Shown here piece by piece: positions 47,641-56,369 of a stretch of DNA of 64,000 nt. Source of the stretch: Ryuthela nishihirai (taxonomy: Eukaryota > Arthropoda > Arachnida > Araneae > Heptathelidae); assembly GCA_038380435.1 (NCBI GenBank), contig JAWZYU010000010.1, positions 44,116,135-44,180,134 of the forward strand, given 5' to 3'. A program made the position numbers and the translations under genes. How positions within the stretch are numbered: position 1 is the first letter of the stretch; every line of letters begins with the position of its first letter. A model generated the notes under the pieces. It was given only the letters and a program-made list of their open reading frames with translations, was not told the origin of the DNA and searched no databases.

Positions 47641-47880
47641 CTAAAGGAAACGGAAAGAAGTTCAAAAGTGTATTCCGTATTTATTCTAAAGACAAAATTT
47701 CATATGCTTAATACATTTTGCACCAGGGACCTACCCAGAGGGGTGGTGGTGATGGTAGAGGGGAGGGTCCGACCTCCCATCCCGAAAATCCTGTCGTCTT
47801 ATACAAAAACCCAAACTTGTCTACCTGCTTTGAAATGCAAAACAGTTCATCTTTGTATAATTTTATTTTAGTTCATAGTA

Positions 47881-47959
47881 CACAGTCGTATCAGAATAAT
47901 ATGACCACCTACCATACATATACTATGGTAGGTGGTCGTATTATTCTGATATGACTGTG
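47881..47959. mobile_element. 79-bp hairpin MITE
   Basis: Almost perfect palindrome: CACAGTCGTATCAGAATAAT...CCTACCATA mirrored by TATGGTAGG...ATTCTGATATGACTGTG, flanked by TA on both sides. It lies 240 bp from the pore exon. Confidence 0.85.
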
Positions 47960-48574
47960 TATATGCCCGACATTAAAAATAGATTTGAACAACTATAAAA
48001 GAACAACTATAAAATTTCATTCATAAAAAATATCATTTGAATCTTTCCTATCCTGTGGAAATTTTAGTAATGTTCAAAACTAAATCCTGGATACGTATCT
48101 GTTTTGCACAGTTATGTATTTCCAAGTTTATAAAACTTGAATCAGTACATAGTCTATATGGAAATTCGTAATATATGTGGCCACCTTTTAAAGAACAAAC
48201 TATGTTAGAATATAAGCAATTTAATTAAGAATTCGGTAACGTTTTATGCAAGCTTTTATTAAAAATGTGGATGATGATAAAGATCTTTCTCAAATCTCTT
48301 AATTTCGATTTTAATTATTCGTTCTGTATTTAAGGAGTTACAGAAGTTAAACATTTAACCACTGAGATCAGTTTTTAAAAAAGTATTTAAAATTTAATTT
48401 AATTAAAATAATTATTAAACGAACTACTCAAAACAATCTTACACGTAGTATAACAGTTATTGGTTTCGTTTCCACTATTTCCATTAACTTTGAAGATGTA
48501 TTATTTTAAGTGTCATTTCTGCGATTAAATATTTGATACATGCTGTACAATAATAAAATAAAATAAATAATAAA

Positions 48575-48660
48575 TACCCCTCAAGCAGCTGCTTGCCACA
48601 GAGGTCTGACAGGAGCTTGTCAGTTTATACCTCTCTTAAAACTCATACCTCAGCATAATG
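48575..48660 (-). repeat. SINE-B fragment
   Basis: CCCCTCAAGCAGCTGCTTGCC to ACCTCAGCA, the 3' end of SINE-B in reverse orientation. Confidence 0.7.
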
Positions 48661-49072
48661 GTATCTTATAGTAATACATCTGTTCTATATATAGGAACGT
48701 TCAAATGACAAGAGGACAAGCCAAAAATGAAGGTTAAATCATTTATTAATCTGTTCAAATTACCTATACATATTGAGAAATTTGTCCTCAAATGTTGTAA
48801 AATCTCAGTAACTTTGGATCTTGGATGAAGAAATCTATATATATACTTATATACTTAAAGCAACTGTTCGTAATTATATTGTATATCTAATTGTTCTTGA
48901 GAATTAATTATAATTGGCTGCGCTAGGAAATGCTATTCACATGTACCTTATTCTATGTACTAATTGTAAATAAATACATGTTCTTATTCAACTTTAAACC
49001 TTATTCAGTGAGATCCCTTATACCATATATGGAAGAAAACCTCTAATTCACAAAACTATACACTATATCGTA

Positions 49073-49222
49073 CAGTCGCTCAAACAAATATCCGGACACT
49101 ATGGTTGATTACAGAATTCAAAAAAATATCTGGCAAAGATTTGTTTTAGAAATTAGTGATCTGGCAACCTTCGTGTCACGTGACACGAAGGTTACCAGAT
49201 CGGATACTTTTTTGAGCGACTG
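49073..49222. mobile_element. Tc1-type MITE, 150 bp
   Basis: CAGTCGCTCAAACAAATATCC to GGATACTTTTTTGAGCGACTG, flanked by TA (49071-49072, 49223-49224). It includes the palindrome CCTTCGTGTCACGTGACACGAAGG (read in two halves). Short relative of 23657-23937. Confidence 0.88.
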
Positions 49223-49357
49223 TACATACTGCACATTCCGAACACTTTCTCATTTATGCGATAATCATTTAATGATAATTTCTTAAATGCCAAAAAAAAA
49301 CAATTAATATTAATGAATATCCAACTAAAAAGTCTTTAATTACAATGTTTAACATAT

Positions 49358-50002
49358 TGTTGCGGATTACAAAAAATGGATAGCCACTGAACGTGAGTAT
49401 TAAAAGCTATATTTCAAAACCAAATTCAATACAAGGTAAATTGGTACAAAGGAAATATGGATGAAATATCTTATTAACAAATCAACTATTAACATGCACA
49501 AGTCATCAATCTTCCTGCGTAGAGCACACAATATCAGCTCTGTGTATTTTACTAAATACTACCTTTTACTTGATTTACCAGGTCACCCGAAGATCTTCAC
49601 TCGTAAACCAATTCTCGTCCTGTGCTAATAACTTTTCACACAGTAGCCGAACAAAAAGACAGTCCGTGTAGACATTCGAAGTTAGCCATAAAAGTTCCCA
49701 CTTTTATACTTCCGCGTATACACAACACATCAAGTTACTTCTTGATACTTAACGATAAAAGATCCCACTTTTATCCTTCCGCATATACAGAACACATCAA
49801 GTTACTTCTTGATACTTACGCGCACTGTCTCAGAACAGCTCACCGTCCATTTTCGAACTCACCGACCGTTACAATACACAACGACCGTTACAATACAAAA
49901 CGACCGTTAACGCTCCACTCTTCTTCTCCAAATTCTCCCCACGTTCTTATTCGTTGGCTGAAACTTTTTGCTTTCGGTTGCCAGATTCCTTCTGTCGTAA
50001 CA
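49358..50002 (-). repeat. 3' LTR of the thymidine-phosphorylase element
   Basis: This is the second 645-bp copy. No difference from the 5' copy was seen, implying a very recent insertion or gene conversion. Immediately upstream in element sense is the purine tract. Confidence 0.92.
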
Positions 50003-50015
50003 CTGCCCCCTTCCT
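50003..50015 (-). other. Polypurine tract
   Basis: The minus strand reads AGGAAGGGGGCAG directly against the 3' LTR, the expected plus-strand priming site of an LTR element. Confidence 0.75.
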
Positions 50016-52740
50016 AGGTCTTGTTCGTCCCGAACAATTCTGGATTCCAAAGTTTCTTCAGTTCTTCGATGAAACGGAGCCAAACGATCCACGTGAACCA
50101 CCTTGCACTTCGTAGCTGGACGTCGACGAATGCGATATACCACGTCTGTGTCAAAATGAAAGCGAATCTCATTATGACGTAGATTTCTTTTCTGACTGAA
50201 GCCTCGTCCACAAACATAATACGTGTAAGGCCTATAGCCCTTGTGAACACGTTTATGTCTCTGCAGGGAGAAGAATCGACTAAGAGTTTTCGTGCAAAAC
50301 CTGTAAAAAGTTTTCTTCTTTGTCGAAAGTTTTCTTTTTGGATTTTTACTTCTATCAAGAGTAACAAGGAATGAAAGTCATTAGTGACATAAAATCTAGG
50401 GAGAAGTTTCATCCTCCAGTCTGACCTTTTTGTCAGTTGACTTTCCCTTAATTCAGAACTGTCGTGATGAACCATCAGCCATATTTCACCTGATTCCATT
50501 TGATCCCCAAGGTGCTTCACAAATATAATATCAGCTCCATAATTCTTTTTAGCTCTTCGGTCCATCTCCTCCTTCCATACTCTTGCTAGAACTGCAGCTT
50601 CTAATCCGACAACCTTACCTGTTTCTCCTGTATAAGTGAAATCAGTGATGTGTCGGGCTGCTAGCAATATTTTTTCTGTTTTACCTTCACATAGCCAGCT
50701 TGCAACATCTTCAGATACTCCTTGTTCTATTAACATGTTACGAAACTTGTTCAAAGCATTGCCGTTATGCAGAACCTTACGGACACGTGATGCTTCATCT
50801 ACCCTATTATCCACAATGTTCACAAAACGCAGAAGTTCTCCTAACTCCTCGACGAGCTCTTGCAGTTCCAAGGATCCGTTACCAAGGAAACACTGAACAG
50901 CTTCCATCACTTCCAGAGAGTTGTCAACAGAGTTTTCAAGAGGTGAATCCATGTTGCTGATAACAGCTGAACAACTCAAACTCTTCATTCCACGAGCTTG
51001 TGATGCTGCAACCACTTTCTTAACTAAATCAACAGCAACATCTTCTGTACTGATGAGATCAATAGCTCCTTTTCCGAATTCAACATCATAAACCAAAGCA
51101 CACACTCCTTCAGCCAGCTTTTTGGACACAATTGAGCATATCATTAGAGGAACGCTATCTATGGTAGCCATCAGATCCTTGTAGCGGTAAATCTCCTTAT
51201 CTGTTGGCACCAGCTCCTCTGTCTGTCCTACGATGCAGCATCCGACGTCTTCCATCATCTGCTCGATTTTATCTTTAGTGCAGTCGACTGTGAAGCCAGG
51301 GATGGATTCCAATTTGTACAGAGTATCTCCCGTCAATTGGAGAGCACGACCGGAGATCATAGGGACCTTGAGACCTAAAGCAGCAAGTGCAGGAGCCAAG
51401 ACAAGACTCACTTTGTCGCCGACACCTCCTGTACCGTATTTATCTACCATCCGATGGCGCCACTCGGGTCTCCAGCAAAACACATGACCCGAGGAGGTCA
51501 TAGTTGCTGTTTCTTCGGAATTCACTTTCTTGGAGCTCTCATTGTAATTAGCCAGGGAAACATCAGTCATGATTGCCAAATTGTTCATTCTGGAGATCAG
51601 CGACGAGTTTTGTAACATGATATTGTCCACTTTAGAGCTCTTGTAGTCGTGATAAAACTTTTCTATATCCTTATAATCTAAATGGTTATAATGTCCAAAT
51701 CTGCATATTGACTGTTCAGAAAAGAAATTCAGCGTGGCTACGTTGAAATTATCTGAGGGATTCACTTCTCTCTTATCGTAACTCTGAGGCTTAGTTTCAT
51801 CCAGAAAGTTAGTCTTTGAAGTACTGTCTCTGCCTGAAGCTCCTTTACTAGGATCACCTGTTATGCTTCTAAGCCATTCTTCGGAATTCCTCTTCCTTAA
51901 ATCCCCACTTTCTATAAACGATTCAAGTGTGGCTATATGCTTCGGAAAAATCTCTCCGACTTCCCCAGTAACGTCGAATGGCACTTTGTATCTATGATGA
52001 ATGGACACCTCTTCTTTACTCGGACCACTCTGCGAAACGTAAACTCTGTTTCGTTCCCCCTCATTACCACTCGTTACTCTGCCTTTGCGATAATTGTCCA
52101 TGACACATTTTGCTGACGGCGAGGAATAGAATACCTTTCGTGTGGATCTCTCTTCAGATCGTGCCAGACTTGTATACCTAGGTATTTTGAAGTGCAAAGC
52201 GTACTGTATAGTCTCACAGCTCTCTGATCTGTGTGATTGTTCTTCACAGTTCCTAGACATGTCACCAGCTACATAGACACTCTGCCATGCATCACCAGTA
52301 GTTGCGTGGTCAAAGGCATTATCTGCGCTATCTCTACGATTCTTGATTTCCAGTAGCAGATCCACATTTCGAGATTCTCCTTTCTTCCGAAGATTCGATT
52401 CTTTTGCAGTCTTCCTCTCGCAGTCCTCTCGCACTTTCTCCATCTCTCTCGAGATCTCTTCAATCAATATGAAGGCTTCATCAGAACGCCGCTGCCCCAG
52501 CGAGCTTCTCCTGTCCGTCGAATTTTGTAGAAACGAATTGAATCTACATTGCTTCTTTTTCAGATAGCGAAGAATCCCAGAATGTTTTCTGGTTCCGCAT
52601 CGTTTCTTAAATTGCTTCTTTTTCAGATAGCAAAGGATCTTGGAATGTTTTCTGGTTCTGCATCGTTTCTTTCCCGCATCAGCATTATGTTCATCTGTAC
52701 TATAGCTCCCACTGCTGGAGATATATTCACCTTCAACCAA
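50014..52740 (-). CDS. 908-codon chimeric ORF containing a thymidine phosphorylase-like domain
   Basis: An unbroken 908-residue frame on the minus strand. Residues 1-406 are unrecognised: basic and charged, with a 21-residue unit (KKRC[R/G]TRKHS...LKKKQ) tandemly duplicated at 24-65 and a charged helix at 87-135. Residues about 407-766 match pyrimidine-nucleoside (thymidine) phosphorylase: the glycine loop region (VDKYGTGGVGDKVSLVLAP), ISGR, LTGDTLYKLESIPGF, CCIVGQTEELVP, IVSKKLAEGVCALVYDVEFG, and a C-terminal PYNP-like part up to VKHLGDQMESGEIWLMVHHD. The N-terminal helical part of the enzyme is missing or replaced. The family normally cleaves thymidine with phosphate. Here the usual His-Ser of the DKHSTGG loop is Tyr-Gly and the substrate-binding Arg is Lys, so activity is doubtful. 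Residues after about 790 translate zinc-finger and integrase sequence in the wrong frame. Confidence 0.85.
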   Translation of the reverse strand: MVEGEYISSSGSYSTDEHNADAGKKRCRTRKHSKILCYLKKKQFKKRCGTRKHSGILRYLKKKQCRFNSFLQNSTDRRSSLGQRRSDEAFILIEEISREMEKVREDCERKTAKESNLRKKGESRNVDLLLEIKNRRDSADNAFDHATTGDAWQSVYVAGDMSRNCEEQSHRSESCETIQYALHFKIPRYTSLARSEERSTRKVFYSSPSAKCVMDNYRKGRVTSGNEGERNRVYVSQSGPSKEEVSIHHRYKVPFDVTGEVGEIFPKHIATLESFIESGDLRKRNSEEWLRSITGDPSKGASGRDSTSKTNFLDETKPQSYDKREVNPSDNFNVATLNFFSEQSICRFGHYNHLDYKDIEKFYHDYKSSKVDNIMLQNSSLISRMNNLAIMTDVSLANYNESSKKVNSEETATMTSSGHVFCWRPEWRHRMVDKYGTGGVGDKVSLVLAPALAALGLKVPMISGRALQLTGDTLYKLESIPGFTVDCTKDKIEQMMEDVGCCIVGQTEELVPTDKEIYRYKDLMATIDSVPLMICSIVSKKLAEGVCALVYDVEFGKGAIDLISTEDVAVDLVKKVVAASQARGMKSLSCSAVISNMDSPLENSVDNSLEVMEAVQCFLGNGSLELQELVEELGELLRFVNIVDNRVDEASRVRKVLHNGNALNKFRNMLIEQGVSEDVASWLCEGKTEKILLAARHITDFTYTGETGKVVGLEAAVLARVWKEEMDRRAKKNYGADIIFVKHLGDQMESGEIWLMVHHDSSELRESQLTKRSDWRMKLLPRFYVTNDFHSLLLLIEVKIQKENFRQRRKLFTGFARKLLVDSSPCRDINVFTRAIGLTRIMFVDEASVRKEIYVIMRFAFILTQTWYIAFVDVQLRSARWFTWIVWLRFIEELKKLWNPELFGTNKT
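50020..50159 (-). pseudogene. C-terminal tail of Ty3/gypsy-type integrase
   Basis: In the same frame as the zinc fingers, the sequence FDTDVVYRIRRRPATKCKVV then HVDRLAPFHRRTEE matches the end of gypsy-type Pol (VVYRI.R.P..K.KVVHVDRL.P). It lies directly before the purine tract and 3' LTR, where Pol normally ends. Only the last ~45 residues of Pol survive. Confidence 0.75.
50160..50320 (-). pseudogene. C2H2 zinc-finger remnants out of frame with the ORF
   Basis: In the frame one base off from the 908-codon ORF, the minus strand reads FCTKTLSRFFSLQRHKRVHK, then GYRPYTYYVCGRGFSQKRNL and RHNEIRFH. This shows C-X12-H-X3-H spacing in the first finger, the inter-finger linker (HK.YRPY), and a second finger core (CGRGFSQKRNL). 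Each finger has lost residues: the first Cys of each pair, and the first His of the second finger is Asn. The frame continues without a stop into the integrase tail, so the zinc-finger/integrase junction is older than the frame change separating it from the phosphorylase. Confidence 0.65.
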
Positions 52741-53201
52741 TTTCCACTAGAATTATTATTATCACAGGCAGAAGGTAACATTTCATTTCTCAAAATCTGA
52801 AACTGGCGTTCACAATCAGTTTTTACAATTTCAATTTCATGTTTATAATCTAACTTAACACTATCAAGATCATCTTTTACACTATTTAGTTCGGTCATAA
52901 TGTCCTTACACTTATCAGAAATCTTATCAATTTGAGAAGCCACTTCAGCTCTCATCTCAGTATTTTGTGCGGCTATTTCGGCTTTCAAGTCAGTCCTCAA
53001 CTCATTATTTTGTGCGGCCATATCGGCTTTCAAGTCAGTCCTCAACTCATTATTTTGTGCGGCCATATCGGCTTTCAAATCACCTATTTTATCGCTTTGG
53101 GCGGCCATATCGGCTTTCAAATCATCTTTTTGAGAAACTATCTCCGTTCTCAACTCATTTATCAACTTTACTAATTCATCCATACTTCTAGTTAACGGCA
53201 T
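52623..53201 (-). CDS. Gag N-terminal fragment, coiled coil
   Basis: A 192-residue frame starts 31 bp after the 5' LTR, at MPLTRSMDELVKLINELRTE. Residues about 20-140 are a coiled coil built from a repeated ~15-residue unit (LKADMAAQNNELRTD and variants, four or so copies). This is a common design for the front of arthropod Ty3/gypsy Gag proteins. No capsid core or zinc knuckle follows. The frame stops at 52623 and overlaps the next ORF, which is in the -1 frame, by 118 bp. The natural Gag appears truncated where foreign sequence begins. It could supply the start codon for the fused downstream frame if frameshifting occurs, but I see no convincing slippery heptamer in the overlap. Confidence 0.75.
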   Translation of the reverse strand: MPLTRSMDELVKLINELRTEIVSQKDDLKADMAAQSDKIGDLKADMAAQNNELRTDLKADMAAQNNELRTDLKAEIAAQNTEMRAEVASQIDKISDKCKDIMTELNSVKDDLDSVKLDYKHEIEIVKTDCERQFQILRNEMLPSACDNNNSSGNWLKVNISPAVGAIVQMNIMLMRERNDAEPENIPRSFAI

Positions 53202-53211
53202 TCAATAAATT

Positions 53212-53229
53212 ATCCCACTTCTGACACCA
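53212..53229 (-). other. Putative primer-binding site
   Basis: Two bases inside the 5' LTR end, the minus strand reads TGGTGTCAGAAGTGGGAT. It opens with TGG, as expected for pairing with a tRNA 3' CCA. Which tRNA it matches was not determined. Confidence 0.7.
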
Positions 53230-53231
53230 AA

Positions 53232-53876
53232 TGTTGCGGATTACAAAAAATGGATAGCCACTGAACGTGAGTATTAAAAGCTATATTTCAAAACCAAATT
53301 CAATACAAGGTAAATTGGTACAAAGGAAATATGGATGAAATATCTTATTAACAAATCAACTATTAACATGCACAAGTCATCAATCTTCCTGCGTAGAGCA
53401 CACAATATCAGCTCTGTGTATTTTACTAAATACTACCTTTTACTTGATTTACCAGGTCACCCGAAGATCTTCACTCGTAAACCAATTCTCGTCCTGTGCT
53501 AATAACTTTTCACACAGTAGCCGAACAAAAAGACAGTCCGTGTAGACATTCGAAGTTAGCCATAAAAGTTCCCACTTTTATACTTCCGCGTATACACAAC
53601 ACATCAAGTTACTTCTTGATACTTAACGATAAAAGATCCCACTTTTATCCTTCCGCATATACAGAACACATCAAGTTACTTCTTGATACTTACGCGCACT
53701 GTCTCAGAACAGCTCACCGTCCATTTTCGAACTCACCGACCGTTACAATACACAACGACCGTTACAATACAAAACGACCGTTAACGCTCCACTCTTCTTC
53801 TCCAAATTCTCCCCACGTTCTTATTCGTTGGCTGAAACTTTTTGCTTTCGGTTGCCAGATTCCTTCTGTCGTAACA
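53232..53876 (-). repeat. 5' LTR of the thymidine-phosphorylase element
   Basis: The 645-bp repeat starts TGTTACGACAGAAGG on the minus strand and ends CCGCAACA. It reads as identical to 49358-50002 over its full length. It contains two internal tandem near-repeats on the plus strand (ACACATCAAGTTACTTCTTG twice, and the ACGACCGTTACAATACA series at 53740-53770). It is the upstream copy for a minus-strand element. Confidence 0.92.
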
Positions 53877-53995
53877 ATATTGAAAGATTGCATTCTGAGT
53901 TAATGTTCTTTTATGCAAAGTATGCCACACCCACTTTTTCACGTCCATGAGCATCATAGAAGAAAGTAGAAAGGAGGAATGCAGAATAAACTTAC

Positions 53996-54090
53996 CTAGT
54001 GAAAATTAGGCACAGAAGAGTTGCAGACAGAATCATTAGCCTTTGGGAAAGGGCGGACTGTGATCTTTGCATGGCTCGATGGAGATCATT
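53996..54090 (-). CDS. SLO2: SLO2/KCNT-type K+ channel, exon encoding S5
   Basis: This 95-bp internal exon encodes the run-in to S5 and most of the S5 helix of a SLO2-family (sodium-activated, KCNT/Slack-like) potassium channel of the plasma membrane. The peptide begins NDLHRAMQRSQSALSQ and ends in the hydrophobic run LMILSATLLCLIFT, both typical of the family. On the minus strand it has an AG acceptor at 54092-54091 and a GTAAG donor at 53995-53991. It ends with two bases (AG) that combine with the first base of the next exon (T) to make Ser, so the phases match. The preceding exon (S3-S4) was not found up to 64000. The family call is firm; paralogue identity is not. Confidence 0.9.
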
Positions 54091-54329
54091 CTAAAAGAAA
54101 ATCCTTAAATGCTTTTCACAAATAACAAAATTCTACTGGTGAAATCAAAGTTATGAGAAAACCAATATAGTATAAAACCAATATTAGAGAGAGAGACAAT
54201 TAAAAGGGAGCTGTATACTTTCATTCCTGCGTGCATTATGCTTTTTCTGATATAAAATATTTATTTTATGATATAACTCTCTGTTCAGTTCTGTAGCAGC
54301 TTTTCTGCTTGTTTGTCAGCGAGGGTATC

Positions 54330-54430
54330 AATCTAAAAATTCTTATCGGTTTTCAATTAATCATTTACACATTTATTAAGACCTCTGTAATGCTGTCTGT
54401 CAAAATTAGTAGAGTATCGCTTCATCTTAC
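54330..54430 (-). pseudogene. Short LINE family 2 fragment
   Basis: Plus-strand AATTAATCATTTACACATTTATTAAG and following bases match 38290-38370 of the larger LINE copy at many positions. Confidence 0.45.
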
Positions 54431-54440
54431 CCTTAAACCA

Positions 54441-54797
54441 GGTTGTTTTGTTGGATTGTTTTACCTCTGAGGCACTTTTTTGCACACAGTGTGCTAAATG
54501 GTCAGGTCACAAGGACTCCAGGGTTCAGAGAAGGTCGAAGGAAGGGGATCCCCTGGACAGTTGTTGGGAGACAAATGGTAGTCTCCCGTCAAAGCAATCA
54601 GTATGTTCTTTAATGTGCACAGGGTATGGCTCTCGCACATAAGTGGGCCACGGTTTAACGTCCCATCCGATGGATGGCGGCCTACTGACCGGGGGCAGAG
54701 CGGGGAATTTTGCGGAGTTAAATCTCAACGATGGATTAGGCGAGACTCGAACTGGGAACTGCAGATTACGAGCTAGTGCGCTACCGACTGAGAGACC
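54441..54797 (-). repeat. SINE-A
   Basis: TTGTTGGATTGTTTTACCTC to GCTACCGACTGAGAGACCC; complete, moderately diverged, reverse orientation. Confidence 0.88.
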
Positions 54798-54829
54798 CTA
54801 AACCAGGAGCGAATTACCATTCTTGCAAA

Positions 54830-56365
54830 CAGTGCAACGCACCGGGGCCCCACGGGGCTGGAACCCATCCGGGAAGGTGACTCTCATTTTATTCTACACC
54901 ATTGTGCCGAACTAGAATATTTCACAATAGGGTACATAACGATCTTGTGTCACCACTAACCTAAACTCCATTGTTTCAGAAATCAGCAGCACTGTCATCA
55001 AAACAATACTCTTAATTTCAAGAATATGAAAGAAATAATCCCTCAGACAGTTACTTCTCTGTATAATACGATATAGAGAAGATAGGCCAGGAAATCGGGA
55101 CTTGAGAAAAACAACAACATAATATGAAAAGAAATTTTATCAGTCTTTCTAAAAGTGAGTACTGATGATTATAAAGCTCCGACCTTGACCACTTTGAAAA
55201 TATTACATTCTAATAGTTCCTCAGCTTTCCACAAGGTTGCTCATGTTTTGATTAATCTCTTAGATTTATTTGATTGCTTATCATATCTCACAAAAAACGA
55301 TTTAACGGTGAGAATAAATCCAGCTGCGTCCTGATGGCACATTGCAAAAATTCCCTTCGCAATCTCCCAGCTAATCACACTGTTACCTATGTTATTTTGA
55401 CTAAAACTGATTCACTTCGAAAGCCAAACTCCTAAGTTTCCCTTCTTTTATTCGAGATCTGTCTAAGCCTAGTTCCATCTAAGTGCGACGACGTTTGAAG
55501 TATTTCTTTAAGGATATGTGTGTCTTGTCTTGAGCATGACAGTGTTAAAATGAGTCTACAGAGATTCAATGAAATTCGAGCTTTCTTGTTGCTTACGTAT
55601 GCGACAGAACTAGAAGATGCAACGGGAGAAACTGGAATGAATGACTTTGAAACTCCGTAAAGCGAAAAGAATCCAATTGATACAGTCGGATAGAATGCTC
55701 CAAGTTAATTTAGGCGTGTTGATCGAATTACATTCTTTCTCTGTCCAGGAGAAAATGCAGTTCTGAGTAATGCATGTTGTTTATTACATGATGAAGTGTT
55801 TTTGAATTCGACAGAAAGCGGCAAAAATCGAGAATTGAGAAAAAAAACTGAGGGAAATCGAAAGATTTTTTGGAAGCTCTGACTGAATAGCGTTGTCGAA
55901 TATTTAAAGAAACCGTTTGGAGATAAATTTTATTGATACGATAGAAAAAGATGTGTGCGAAGAGGAATCGAAATTTTCAATATGCTGTAAAAGGCAAACA
56001 CATTACGGCTCTAGAGAATTGCAAAATAGTTCAAAGTAAAGTTTGTGGATGATTAAAACTGGTCGATTTATATCAGCCGGTTTTAAGCTATAAAGCTACA
56101 AAGCTTCATCTATAAAGTTTCAATTTAAATTTGTAATATACTATGTTCTTCTCTGAATCTTAGAAGTTGTAAAAATAATCATCGATAACCCTCCCTCCCC
56201 ATCTGTCAAAATTATGAATTTCTATAACCATGTTAGCATGTTCACTGAATCAGAAAAGTAATCAAACCAGAAGATTATAGCACACTTAATTTCGCGAAGT
56301 ACAAATTTAGGACTGGATGGGGAAGGGAATGTGCTTATGAGCGAACATGTTGCGCCCCCGCCTAC
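54830..56365. other. Intron, nothing recognised
   Basis: No exon of the channel upstream region was found here, and no repeat ends I can support. Confidence 0.5.
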
Positions 56366-56369
56366 TCGA

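Larger units (their letters stand above)
49358..53876 (-). mobile_element. LTR retroelement carrying a captured thymidine phosphorylase
   Basis: This 4519-bp element reads on the minus strand and sits in the S5-pore intron of the channel gene. Two 645-bp LTRs (49358-50002 and 53232-53876), TG...CA at their ends, look identical when read side by side. ATAT flanks it at 49354-49357 and 53877-53880 (4-bp target duplication). A primer-binding-like site follows the 5' LTR and a purine tract precedes the 3' LTR. The interior (3229 bp) has a gag fragment, one very long chimeric ORF and the tail of an integrase. There is no reverse transcriptase or RNase H, so it would have depended on a helper for mobility. 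Organisation resembles a transducing, replication-defective retroelement of the Ty3/gypsy type; the clade is inferred from the integrase tail and the 4-bp duplication. Confidence 0.9.

Noticed and set aside
49622..50017. 131-codon plus-strand ORF, repeated at 53496-53903
   Set aside because: It lies inside the LTRs, antisense to the element, and is repeated only because the LTRs are duplicates.
52623..52740. A programmed -1 frameshift signal joining gag to the 908-codon ORF
   Set aside because: The two frames are in -1 relation, but the only heptamer resembling a slippery site (GGGAAAG) is in the wrong phase relative to the gag codons.
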